Position numbers and translations under genes: made by a program. Positions 8,421-16,949 of a stretch of 64,000 nt of DNA are shown piece by piece. The notes below the pieces were generated by a model. It saw only the letters and a program-made list of their open reading frames with translations. It made no database searches and was not told the origin of the DNA. This DNA comes from Undibacterium piscinae. Its GTDB lineage: Bacteria > Pseudomonadota > Gammaproteobacteria > Burkholderiales > Burkholderiaceae_D. Numbering within the stretch: position 1 is the stretch's first letter; every line of letters starts with the position of its first letter. Location of the stretch: the NCBI GenBank assembly GCA_003970805.2, contig CP051152.1, positions 3,162,001 through 3,226,000 of the forward strand, written 5' to 3'.

Positions 8421-9671
8421 CTAGAGTTCCAGCGCGATCAATTCCTGTACGGTCTGACGGCGGCGTATCTGTCTGATGGTTTCACCGTCTATCAGGATTT
8501 CGGGGATTAGCGGGCGCGAGTTGTAATTCGACGACATGCTGGCACCGTAAGCGCCGGTATCGTGGAAGACGAACAGATCGCCGATTTCACAGGCGGGTAG
8601 ATTTTGGGTAGTGACCACACCGCCGTCTTCCTGGGTGAATACGTCACCGGATTCGCATAGCGGCCCCGCCACCACGGTAGGGCGTGCTGCGCTAGTGCGC
8701 GGCGTGCCATCCGGCGCATGGGTGCTGATGCGGTGATAGCTGCCGTACATGGCTGGACGGGCCAGATCGTTAAAGCCGGCGTCGACCATCGCAAAGAAAT
8801 TGTTGCCTACCTGTTTTTGCGCACGCAGTTCGGAAATCAGGATACCCGACTGTGCTACCAGAAAGCGGCCAGGCTCGATTTCCATACTGATGGCATGACC
8901 GAGATGCGCTTCGATCTCTTTGCGCGCCTTGTCCCAGATCTGGAAGTAATGATCGGTATCGACTACCGCTTCATCACCGTAGTAAGGAATCGACAAGCCG
9001 CCGCCTATCGAGATTGCCTGTAAGTCGCGGCCGCAGGTTTTTACTTGCTGGATCATGGCGTCGCATACGCTTTGCAGATGGTCGTAATCGACGCCTGAGC
9101 CTATGTGCATGTGTAATCCGACCAGATTGAGGCCATATTGATCGATGATAGCCAGTGATGCCTGCAGATGTTCGAACCAGATGCCGTGCTTGCTTTGTTC
9201 GCCGCCGGTATTGGTCTTGCGGCTATGGCCATGACCGAAGCCTGGATTAATGCGCAGCCAGACCGGATGGCCGGGATGGGCTTGCCCCAGTTGCTCCAGC
9301 ATTTGCGGTGAGCCGCAATTGACCGGGATATTCAATTCCACCACGCGCTGTAAGGCATTTTTGTCGAGCAGATCGGCGGTGAACACGATAGGTGCGTGTT
9401 CGGCGCCGTTGACTTGTGCATTCGGTGCGTAGCCGGCCGCCAGCGCGCGTTCCACTTCGCCCAGCGAGACCGAGTCCACCATTACGCCTTCTTCGCGCAT
9501 CAGCTCGAGCAAATGGATATTGCTCGAGGCTTTCTGGGCAAAACGTATCACGTCAAACTGGCGCAGGCGCGCGATTTGCTGGCGGATGACATTGGCGTCA
9601 TACACCCAGCACGGAGTGGAGAATTGGGTGGCGATCCGGGCGATCTGGGATGGCGTGATAGCGTTGCTCAT
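8421..9671 (-). CDS. lysA: Diaminopimelate decarboxylase
   Basis: 416 residues, close to the E. coli enzyme (420). It decarboxylates meso-diaminopimelate to L-lysine with PLP. The PLP lysine is in RFAQKASSNIHLL, the phosphate-binding glycines in SIGGGLSIPY, and the C-terminal GAYGASMSSNYNSRP contains the substrate-binding tyrosine. HMHIGSG is also diagnostic. It is divergent from a Lrp/AsnC-type regulator, an arrangement parallel to lysA-lysR in enterics, which suggests control by that neighbour. Confidence 0.93.
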   Translation of the reverse strand: MSNAITPSQIARIATQFSTPCWVYDANVIRQQIARLRQFDVIRFAQKASSNIHLLELMREEGVMVDSVSLGEVERALAAGYAPNAQVNGAEHAPIVFTADLLDKNALQRVVELNIPVNCGSPQMLEQLGQAHPGHPVWLRINPGFGHGHSRKTNTGGEQSKHGIWFEHLQASLAIIDQYGLNLVGLHMHIGSGVDYDHLQSVCDAMIQQVKTCGRDLQAISIGGGLSIPYYGDEAVVDTDHYFQIWDKARKEIEAHLGHAISMEIEPGRFLVAQSGILISELRAQKQVGNNFFAMVDAGFNDLARPAMYGSYHRISTHAPDGTPRTSAARPTVVAGPLCESGDVFTQEDGGVVTTQNLPACEIGDLFVFHDTGAYGASMSSNYNSRPLIPEILIDGETIRQIRRRQTVQELIALEL

Positions 9672-9843
9672 GGCGGTGTCGACTCTTCTGATGGCAAGGT
9701 TAATGGGGACGTTGTTGATGCATTATTCTGTGCTGCCGCTGAATTTCTTACCCTATACTGTAGCAAGGCTAAAGCGTGAAATGAATCGGATACGATAGGT
9801 AATAAAGTGCTTTTCTCGTGAATTGAATTGAAATTTTGGATAA

Positions 9844-10302
9844 ATGCTTATGAATCAAAAAATTGATCAATTCGATCAAAAAATCCTGCAGCTATTGCAA
9901 CAAGATGCGCGCATTTCGCACGCCGAAATCGGCCGTCAGGTCCATCTGAGCCAGCCCGCGGTTTCCGAGCGTATCAAGCGCCTCGAAGCTGGCGGGGTGA
10001 TACGCGCTTATCGAGCCGATATCAGCCCCAGGGCGCTAGGCTACCAGATTACGGCCATGATACGCATCTCTACCCAGCAGGGACGGCCGTATGCCGAGTA
10101 TGTCGCCGCTTGCCCTGAAATCATAGACTGTTATACGGTGACTGGTGAAGACGGCGCAGTAATGCGGGTGCTGGCCACCGATGTCGAACATTTGCAGCGT
10201 ATCATTAATGAACTCAATGCTTTCGGCTCCACTTCGACTGCGATTGTGCTTACCACCCATGTGGCGGGTAAGCCTATCTCGGTACCGGCAGTGGCCGCGT
10301 AA
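9844..10302 (+). CDS. Lrp/AsnC family transcriptional regulator
   Basis: 152 residues. An N-terminal helix-turn-helix (about 9-55, ISHAEIGRQVHLSQPAVSERIKRLE) precedes a RAM/AsnC effector domain (about 70-145, with IDCYTVTGEDGAVMRV). Such proteins sense amino acids. ATG codons lie at 9844 and 9850; either could be the start. It is divergent from lysA, so lysine-pathway control is a reasonable inference, not shown. Confidence 0.9.
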   Translation: MLMNQKIDQFDQKILQLLQQDARISHAEIGRQVHLSQPAVSERIKRLEAGGVIRAYRADISPRALGYQITAMIRISTQQGRPYAEYVAACPEIIDCYTVTGEDGAVMRVLATDVEHLQRIINELNAFGSTSTAIVLTTHVAGKPISVPAVAA

Positions 10303-10334
10303 GCGATAAAGATAAAAAGCGATCAGGGAATCAT

Positions 10335-11108
10335 ATGCGCACTTTACTTTCCGTTTCTGGTTTTGCTCTGGGCATGCTGCTCGCTGCGCCATTTGTGTTT
10401 GCCGATGACAGCGACGATGCGATTACTCCGTATCGCCCTTCGGTATCGAGTCCGGCGCAATTGCCGTTGGCCGGACAACTGGAACTGGAATTGGGCGGTC
10501 TTAGCGCACGTAGCGATCAGGAACGCCGCCATAGCATGCCGTATCAGCTAAAACTGGCGTTTTCCAAAGACTGGGGCGTGTTGCTGGGTGGTGAAATGCT
10601 GGTGCTGGCTAACGATGGCGCCGGGCAAGTTGATCGCGGTTTTGGCGATACTACGCTGGTACTGAAACGTGCTTTCATTGTGGATGAGGATAACGCATTT
10701 GGCCTGGAGCTTGCGGCAAAAGTGCCGACTGCCGCCAGGGCGATAGGCTCGGGTAGTGCCGACTATACGGTCAATGGTATTTTCAGTAAGGATATGGGAC
10801 CCGTGCATATGGACCTAAACCTTAATCTGACTCGTTTGGGGGCGCCGGAATTGGATAGCTCCCGCATGCAAACCGGTTTGTCTTCCTCGTTCTCTACCGC
10901 GCTCAGTGAGCGCTGGGGCATTACCGGCGAATGGTCGGGCTCGCGTCGTAATGGTACAAAGTCGCAAGGCCAGGCGCTATTTGCGCTCAGCTATAGCCCG
11001 GATAAGCGTATGACGATGGACCTGGGCTTGAGTAAAGGACTGACCGCTAGCGCACCGGATTGGACGATATTCGCCGGCTTGGTGATTCCTGTCGCTAAAC
11101 TGTGGTGA
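10335..11108 (+). CDS. Outer-membrane beta-barrel-like protein (phenol MetA-pathway family type)
   Basis: 257 residues with a signal peptide (cleavage near VFA-DD). The mature protein is made of alternating strands (LELELGGLSAR, VLLGGEMLVLAND, GLELAAKVPTAA, NLNLTRLGAP, GITGEWSGSRR), resembles the 'transporter/MetA-pathway of phenol degradation' family and ends in an aromatic residue (LW), as outer-membrane proteins do. It follows the Lrp gene by 32 bases and could be cotranscribed. Cargo unknown. Confidence 0.75.
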   Translation: MRTLLSVSGFALGMLLAAPFVFADDSDDAITPYRPSVSSPAQLPLAGQLELELGGLSARSDQERRHSMPYQLKLAFSKDWGVLLGGEMLVLANDGAGQVDRGFGDTTLVLKRAFIVDEDNAFGLELAAKVPTAARAIGSGSADYTVNGIFSKDMGPVHMDLNLNLTRLGAPELDSSRMQTGLSSSFSTALSERWGITGEWSGSRRNGTKSQGQALFALSYSPDKRMTMDLGLSKGLTASAPDWTIFAGLVIPVAKLW

Positions 11109-11115
11109 GGCAGCG

Positions 11116-12324
11116 TCAGGCTTGTTTGGCCTGAGTGGACGAACCGAGTAAGGCAAGCAGGGTGATGAGGCAAAAGCCGGCGCTGGCGTAGAAGGTGAAA
11201 CTAGCGCCCAGGCTATCCCACAGCAATCCGGCCAGGCTACTGGAAATCAGCAGCGCGATGCCGCTTATCAGATAAAACAAGCCGAAAGCGGTGCCGCGCA
11301 GATCTTCGGGGGCGCTGGCCGCCACCATCGCCGCCAGCAAACCCTGTGTCATCCCCATGTGCACGCCCCATAGCAGCACGCCGAGTAGCAGGCAGATCCA
11401 GCCATCGTTATATGCCAGCACCAGGTCGGCGGCGATCAGCACTAGCAGACCGGCGGCCAGCAGATGCACGCGATTGAACTGGTCCGACAGTTTGCCAAAC
11501 GGATAGGCACAGCCCGCATAGACCAGATTCATCGCCACCATCACCAGCGGTACCATGGCGGTAGGCACGCCGACCTGATGGGCGCGCAGGATCAGGAAGG
11601 CATCGCTAAAACGCGCCAAGGTAAACACCGCGCCCACCGCCACTACCCACCAGTAAGCTTTATCCAGACGCTTTAAATTGATTTTGCTGATAGGGTTGCC
11701 CGGTTTTTTCTTTTGCTGCTGATCCGGTTCGACTACGCCAAACGCCAGCAATACCACTGCCAGCATCGCCGGTATCACGGCGATCCAGAAAATTTTACGA
11801 AAATCATTGGCCCATAACAGCATCAGCGCCACCGCCAGCAGTGGTCCGATAAAGGCGCCGAGGGTGTCGAGTGACTGGCGCAAACCAAATGCCGCACCGC
11901 GTATTTCCGCCGGAGTAATATCTGCGATTAAGGCGTCGCGCGGTGCGCCGCGTATGCCTTTGCCGATACGGTCGGTCAGGCGGGCACTGAGGATGAAGCC
12001 GACATCCGGTGCCAGCGCGAACCAGGGTTTGCTCAACGCGCTGAGGCTGTAGCCAATGAGCGCCAGCCATTTGCGCTTACCCAGATAATCGCTCAGGCTA
12101 CCGGAAAATACCTTGGCGGCCATGGCAGTCGCTTCCGCCAGACCTTCCATCCAGCCAAGGGTAAATGTCGATGCGCCTAGCGTGCCGACCATGAACAGCG
12201 GCAGCAGGCTGTGTATCATTTCCGATGAGATATCCATGAGCATACTGACCAGGCCCAGGATCCAGATGCTTTTCGGAAGTTGTTTCAGGGTGCCGCTCAT
12301 AGGCTGATTTTTTAAGGTATCCAC
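11116..12324 (-). CDS. MFS transporter
   Basis: About 400 residues with roughly twelve hydrophobic segments. The MFS signature between TM2 and TM3 is visible as GSLSDYLGKRKWLA, and DRIGKGIRGAPRDALIADI is typical of the subfamily. The start is uncertain: GTG at 12324 or ATG at 12300, neither with a strong ribosome binding site. The substrate is unknown. It converges on the outer-membrane protein gene with a 7-base gap. Confidence 0.88.
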   Translation of the reverse strand: MDTLKNQPMSGTLKQLPKSIWILGLVSMLMDISSEMIHSLLPLFMVGTLGASTFTLGWMEGLAEATAMAAKVFSGSLSDYLGKRKWLALIGYSLSALSKPWFALAPDVGFILSARLTDRIGKGIRGAPRDALIADITPAEIRGAAFGLRQSLDTLGAFIGPLLAVALMLLWANDFRKIFWIAVIPAMLAVVLLAFGVVEPDQQQKKKPGNPISKINLKRLDKAYWWVVAVGAVFTLARFSDAFLILRAHQVGVPTAMVPLVMVAMNLVYAGCAYPFGKLSDQFNRVHLLAAGLLVLIAADLVLAYNDGWICLLLGVLLWGVHMGMTQGLLAAMVAASAPEDLRGTAFGLFYLISGIALLISSSLAGLLWDSLGASFTFYASAGFCLITLLALLGSSTQAKQA

Positions 12325-12462
12325 AGATCAGGAAGCAGCTTTCATCGCCGTTTGGCATTCTGCTTGTATTGGGCTTGCATCGGCTTTGTATCGGGCTTGT
12401 ACTGGGCCTTGTATTGCACATCCATCGTATAATAGCGCACTAAATTTTGTATTGATATCATC

Positions 12463-12984
12463 ATGCTGGCACCTAACGCACCTCGCAAATTTTTACTGTT
12501 TTCCGTTCTGGCGGCTAGTTTTCTGATTGTGCTGGCAGTTTTGTTTTATCAATCGCTGTCCGGCAAGCAAGCTGCTCCTGATGTCACTTATGTCAACTTG
12601 AAGGGCGAAAAAATTAGCTCGGAGAGTTTGCGTGGCAAGGTCGTGATGGTCAATTTCTGGGCCACTTCCTGCGCTTCCTGTGTGGCCGAGATGCCGGAGA
12701 TGGTCGCTACCTATAATAAGTTTCATTCGCAAGGTCTGGAATTTGTCGCCGTTGCGATGAGTTACGATCCGCCAAATTACGTGCTGAACTATGTCGAAAC
12801 ACGCAAACTGCCTTTCCACGTAGCGCTCGATGTACAGGGTAAATTGGCGCAGGCTTTCGGTGACGTCAAGCTGACCCCGACTACCTATGTGATCGACAAG
12901 CAAGGGAAAATCCTTAAGCGCTATGTCGGCCAGCCTTCTTTTGCTGAGCTGCATAGCTTGCTGGAACAAGCCCTGGCAACTTAA
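12463..12984 (+). CDS. TlpA-like membrane-anchored thioredoxin family protein
   Basis: 173 residues: an N-terminal membrane anchor (about 9-30) followed by a TlpA/ResA thioredoxin fold. The redox site is the CASC of WATSCASCVAEMP and the cis-proline loop is KLTPTTYVID. It should act in the periplasm, reducing disulfides (for example in cytochrome maturation) or sensing oxidants. It stands alone between the MFS gene and a damaged FMN reductase. Confidence 0.9.
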   Translation: MLAPNAPRKFLLFSVLAASFLIVLAVLFYQSLSGKQAAPDVTYVNLKGEKISSESLRGKVVMVNFWATSCASCVAEMPEMVATYNKFHSQGLEFVAVAMSYDPPNYVLNYVETRKLPFHVALDVQGKLAQAFGDVKLTPTTYVIDKQGKILKRYVGQPSFAELHSLLEQALAT

Positions 12985-13029
12985 TTGTCAGTGCGCTGTT
13001 GAGCCGGACGCGCCGCCAGATGCGTCCTG

Positions 13030-13318
13030 ACTGCCGCCAGCGCCTACGCAGATCGGCCGCAATGGCCGTATGCGCCACGATACCGTCTTCATCGAGTCGC
13101 GCACCGACTATCGCTAGCGTGATTGATGCCTGGCTAATGATGTCGGCCGACATCATCGTGATAATTTCCCTCAGCGCTGCATCCGTATGGGAAGCGCGTG
13201 GCGAGGCATTCCAGATCACCACCGGTTTATTCACAAAGACCTCACAAGAGACCATCCAGTCCAGCGCGTTTTTCATCACAGTAAGGGCGCTGATGTGCCG
13301 CATGATAATTTCATACAT
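13030..13318 (-). pseudogene. NADPH-dependent FMN reductase remnant, 5'-truncated
   Basis: The protein from about 13260 down to 13030 (MKNALDWMVSCEVFVNKPVV, then NASPRASHTDAALREI and GARLDEDGIV) matches the C-terminal half of NADPH-dependent FMN reductases (typical KNALDWLV, SPRASHA and GKRLDE motifs). The N-terminal half with the flavin-phosphate loop (GSLRxxS type) is missing: upstream of 13318 there is only promoter-like sequence for the next gene. The 3' end overlaps the tlpA-like gene. Interpreted as a deletion remnant; the family call is from motif memory. Confidence 0.65.
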
Positions 13319-13514
13319 TTAGTCTGCGTTTTATCAAATTTGGTACGGCTTAGTGTAACAATCGCGTCACAAATGCTTGGTATCTTGTTATCCAATAGGC
13401 GTTAGAATACGGAGTATATTTTCTGGCAATTGGATAGCTTTGAACCGATCTGCAAAATGCATTTTTTGTCTTGATTAACACGAACACCAGTTTGTACTTT
13501 TCTGAGAGTAAATT

Positions 13515-13700
13515 ATGTATCAACGTTCCAACCAGCACGCGCACAACACGGCAGGACTAGATCAGCTGATGACGGCGGCACCCATGGATAGAGAAGTTCA
13601 TGCACAAATTTTACGCAAGCAAATCAAGCTCAGACGCGCCATAGAAGATGCCCGTGAAGCGGCACTCTACAATCGCCTTGATATGTACGGAGCGCAATAA
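13515..13700 (+). CDS. Small basic hypothetical protein, 61 aa
   Basis: A 61-residue ORF with a plausible ribosome binding site (GAGAG, about 13503-13507) and a hairpin directly after its stop. It contains a charged helix, LRKQIKLRRAIEDAREAALYNRL. No signal peptide or membrane segment. I do not recognise the family; the tidy RBS-ORF-hairpin arrangement supports a real small gene. Confidence 0.55.
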   Translation: MYQRSNQHAHNTAGLDQLMTAAPMDREVHAQILRKQIKLRRAIEDAREAALYNRLDMYGAQ

Positions 13701-13704
13701 TGAA

Positions 13705-13744
13705 GTTTTCCGCAGCCGGCCTTTTTTAGGCCAGCAGCGGAAAA
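13705..13744 (+). terminator. Hairpin after the small ORF
   Basis: GTTTTCCGC (13705-13713) pairs with GCGGAAAAC (13736-13744), with an inner GGCC/GGCC stem around a T6 loop. No T-tract follows, so termination is probable rather than certain; the stem could also stabilise the mRNA 3' end. Confidence 0.5.
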
Positions 13745-14213
13745 CGCGCATGGCAGTTTTCCGGTCACTCTGCTGCTCAGCTTATCGGCCTTTTGAATAC
13801 ATTTCTCAATGAAACGAGATGCTTGCCTGTCGGCATTGCACCAAAGCATAGACTCAAAGCATTAACTCACAGTGTTGACTCATAGTATTACTTTGCTCGA
13901 TTGCCGCGTTTAGCGGGCTTTTTTCAGCGCAGTGCAACACTTCCATTTCCTCCGTAAAAACTCCGTCAAGCTAATTTTTTTGCCGCAACTGCAGCAAAAA
14001 CTAGCAGTCTGTGCTTGTTTATTTCTGCCAAAAAGCACGTATTTTGATTGCCGCCCTGGCGCCATTTTGCTTGGATTTATGCAAAACATACGCCTATACT
14101 TTAAGCAGGCTTTTCATAATTCCATTTAAAAATGCCAACAAAAGTGCGCGCCGTTGTGCAACAAAAACTGCTTGAGTCCGGCTCGTAGATAATGACATAC
14201 AGGAGATCTGGCC
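13745..14213. other. 469-bp intergenic region
   Basis: No convincing gene. Short ORFs here lack ribosome binding sites and family similarity. The last ~30 bases hold the ribosome binding site (CAGGAGAT, about 14201-14208) of the next gene; promoter elements for that gene presumably lie here. Confidence 0.5.
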
Positions 14214-15860
14214 ATGTACCAACTCAGAACTAAGTCTGTTAAGTCCTCTCAGTCCCTTAAGTTTGTTATGGCGGCTGTGGTGTCGGTGTGCTCAATGCTG
14301 CTGGCAATGGCCCAGGGAAATTCCGCTATGGCAGCCGGACATGAGAAAGCGGAAGTGATTTACGCTACTCATCACGATCACACTTTTGTCTTGCGCGATA
14401 CGGCAGGCAAGCCGGTAGATACGAGTTTCCGTAAAGAGGCGAAGGAAAAGCGCCGCGTCCCCTATGTCGATTCCCCCAATTTTGATACGGACAAAGCCGC
14501 ACAGCTTGAGCACAGCAGCACGCTGGCCGCGCCTACCACTGCCGGTCAGGGATTTGATGGCATGGGCAATGGCTTTAGCGGGCCTAACGGAGCGTTCACG
14601 GTGCAATATGCACCACCAGATACCACAGGTGCCGTCGGTGCCAGCCAGTTTGTCCAATGGGTCAATGCGTCTTTGACGGTGTTTAGCAAGAGCACCGGGG
14701 CAGCCGTGTATGGTCCGGTAAAAGGCAATACCCTGTTTACCGGTTTTGGCGGAGCCTGTGAAACCTCCAATGATGGCGACCCCGTGGTGCTGTATGACAA
14801 GATTTCAGATCGCTGGGTCTTGATGCAGTTCGCCGTACCTAGCGGCGGGCCGTATTTCCAGTGCATCGCGGTATCCAAGACTGCTGATGCGACCGGTGGC
14901 TATAACCGTTATGCCTTCCAGTATTCCGGCTTTAATGATTATCCGAAAGCCGGAGTTTGGCCGGATGCCTATTACGTCACCTACAATATGTTTGTCCCCA
15001 ATACCTTCGGCGGTGCCAAAGTCTGTGCGATGGACAGGGCTGCGATGGTAGCCGGGTCTGCCACTGCCAGTCAGCAATGTTTTCAGTTAAGCACCAGTTA
15101 TGGTGGCTTGTTGCCGGCGGATCTGGATGGCAAGAATTTGCCGGCCACGGGTACGCCGAATTTTGTGATGAATCTTGGGACTAATTCGCTCAATCTATGG
15201 AAGTTTCATGTCGACTGGACGACGGTCGCCAATACCACTTTTAGCGGACCTGTTGCTATTCCCGTAACGGCGTTTAATGCAGCCTGTGGCGGCGGTACCT
15301 GTATTCCCCAGGCCGGAACCAACCGCACCCTGGACTCTTTGGCAGACCGCGCCATGTATCGCCTGGCCTATCGTAAATTTGCCGATGGTCACGAGGCCCT
15401 GGTGGTCAACCATGCGGTTAAGGTGGGGACCGTCAAACGCACTTCGTATAGCGCCACGCGCTGGTACGAAATCCGCAATCCGTCCGGCACGCCACAGGTG
15501 TATCAACAATCGACGTATGCACCGGATGCCACATCGCGCTGGATGGGAAGTATCGCCATGGATAAGATGGGTAATATTGCCTTGGGCTATAGCGCATCAA
15601 GCGGCAGCATTAAGCCGGCCTTGCGCTATGCCACCCGTCTGGCAGGTGATGCGCTCAATACGCTGAGCAACGAAACCACTATCGTGCAAGGTACGGGCGC
15701 GCAAACCGGCACCCTCAGCCGCTGGGGTGATTACAGCCACATGAGTGTCGATCCGGTGGATGACTGCACTTTCTGGTATACGTCGGAATACCTGAAAGCC
15801 AATGGTACTTTCAACTGGAGTACCCGGGTGGCATCGTTCAAGATCAATGGCTGCATGTAA
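14214..15860 (+). CDS. Large secreted protein of unknown function, 548 aa
   Basis: A long basic-then-hydrophobic signal peptide (about 1-40, cleavage near AMA-AG) is followed by an extracellular-looking protein rich in Gly, Ser, Thr, Asn and aromatics. Several cysteines (GACETSNDGD, FQCIAVS, AACGGGTC, DDCTFWYTSEY, NGC near the end) suggest disulfides. Repeating short strands such as DPVVLYDKISDRWVLMQF and RWMGSIAMDKMGNIALGYS are suggestive of a beta-propeller. Such proteins occur in bacteria with secreted enzyme repertoires, but no catalytic motif is recognised. A good ribosome binding site precedes the start. A membrane-anchored gene follows 55 bases downstream. Confidence 0.8.
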   Translation: MYQLRTKSVKSSQSLKFVMAAVVSVCSMLLAMAQGNSAMAAGHEKAEVIYATHHDHTFVLRDTAGKPVDTSFRKEAKEKRRVPYVDSPNFDTDKAAQLEHSSTLAAPTTAGQGFDGMGNGFSGPNGAFTVQYAPPDTTGAVGASQFVQWVNASLTVFSKSTGAAVYGPVKGNTLFTGFGGACETSNDGDPVVLYDKISDRWVLMQFAVPSGGPYFQCIAVSKTADATGGYNRYAFQYSGFNDYPKAGVWPDAYYVTYNMFVPNTFGGAKVCAMDRAAMVAGSATASQQCFQLSTSYGGLLPADLDGKNLPATGTPNFVMNLGTNSLNLWKFHVDWTTVANTTFSGPVAIPVTAFNAACGGGTCIPQAGTNRTLDSLADRAMYRLAYRKFADGHEALVVNHAVKVGTVKRTSYSATRWYEIRNPSGTPQVYQQSTYAPDATSRWMGSIAMDKMGNIALGYSASSGSIKPALRYATRLAGDALNTLSNETTIVQGTGAQTGTLSRWGDYSHMSVDPVDDCTFWYTSEYLKANGTFNWSTRVASFKINGCM

Positions 15861-15915
15861 TGGCGGTATCTAGTATTGGGCTACCCCGGCTAAGTCCCTG
15901 GGTTGAGCTCTGCTT

Positions 15916-16875
15916 ATGAAAGCAAAATCTCTGGCCTTGCTGCTTGGGGCGGCGTGCCTGCTGCCGGTGCTGCTCTACCTTGTGTTTGCCCGGTACGATG
16001 GGCCGCAAGCTCCCGCTCTTTCGCTTAATGACTCCTATCATCCGGTAATCGCCTCAGCACCGCTGATAACTCGCAGTGCTCCTCTGGTAAGTGCTACGGT
16101 ATCCGCGCTGCCCCAGAATATGACGCAAACCAGCGCCAACCCGCTAGAGCGTAGCGAGGATTTGCGGGCGATTTACCAACAGTTCAAGGATAGTGCGAAT
16201 GCCAGCGAAAGGCACATCGCCTGGCGTGCCTGGTCAGCTTGTTTTCCTACCTTCATAGGCGCGCAAGGGCAGAGCGCCACAATCGAGAATCTGACTGCCG
16301 CACTGCCTGCGCATGATACTAAGCGTAGCGCGCGGGTTGATGCCTATCGGGCTTTGCAGGGACGTTGCAAAGCCTACTCCGATATGCGACGCGAGGAAAT
16401 GCTGGCGACCACGCGGCAATTGCAGCAGGCATATGACAGCGGCACTAACCTCAGCCCGGGCGAGGCCGCCGCCAAACTTCTGGCGGAAGGAAAAACCGCC
16501 GAGGCTGTGCAGATGGCGCGAGCGATTGTGCTCTCGCAGGACCCGTTTGCGATTCATTCGCTGCGCGACTTTATACAGCCCTATGTAGTGCAGCAAGTGG
16601 ATGCGCAAATGGCGGCTAGTCGCGAGCGGCCAGACCTGCGCGGGCTGGCTTTCTCATTGGCAGCCTGCCAGATGGGGCTGGAGTGCGGTCCGGGCTCGTT
16701 AAGCGCTTTGCAGCTGTGTGCCAGTATCGGTGCTTGCAGCGGTAGCGTCAGCGAGCGTTATTTGCAGGCGTTGCCGGATCAGGCTGACCGCGATGCGCTA
16801 CAACAGGAAAGCCGGCGCGTGCTCGATGCGCTACGTTCCGCCGATTTTGCCGCACTGGGCTTGCTGGCGCCATGA
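15916..16875 (+). CDS. Membrane-anchored periplasmic protein of unknown function, 319 aa
   Basis: A single hydrophobic segment near the N-terminus (about 5-25) followed by a Pro/Ser-rich linker and a helical domain with many Ala, Arg and Gln. Four Cys residues sit close together near the C-terminus (ACQMGLECGPG, QLCASIGACSG), suggesting disulfides. No family recognised. It may be cotranscribed with the preceding secreted protein. Confidence 0.7.
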   Translation: MKAKSLALLLGAACLLPVLLYLVFARYDGPQAPALSLNDSYHPVIASAPLITRSAPLVSATVSALPQNMTQTSANPLERSEDLRAIYQQFKDSANASERHIAWRAWSACFPTFIGAQGQSATIENLTAALPAHDTKRSARVDAYRALQGRCKAYSDMRREEMLATTRQLQQAYDSGTNLSPGEAAAKLLAEGKTAEAVQMARAIVLSQDPFAIHSLRDFIQPYVVQQVDAQMAASRERPDLRGLAFSLAACQMGLECGPGSLSALQLCASIGACSGSVSERYLQALPDQADRDALQQESRRVLDALRSADFAALGLLAP

Positions 16876-16949
16876 CCGTGGTTTGTCTGGTGCATGTTGC
16901 TGATCGTCGTTGATTGTGATTAATCTCAGCTGATAATTCCCCTTCATCT

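Noticed and set aside
12985..13030. Extension of the FMN reductase frame into the tlpA-like gene
   Set aside because: Residues beyond the DEDGIV region have no family similarity and overlap a well-supported convergent gene.
13932..14129. 65-codon ORF in the 13.7-14.2 kb gap
   Set aside because: No ribosome binding site and non-protein-like composition.
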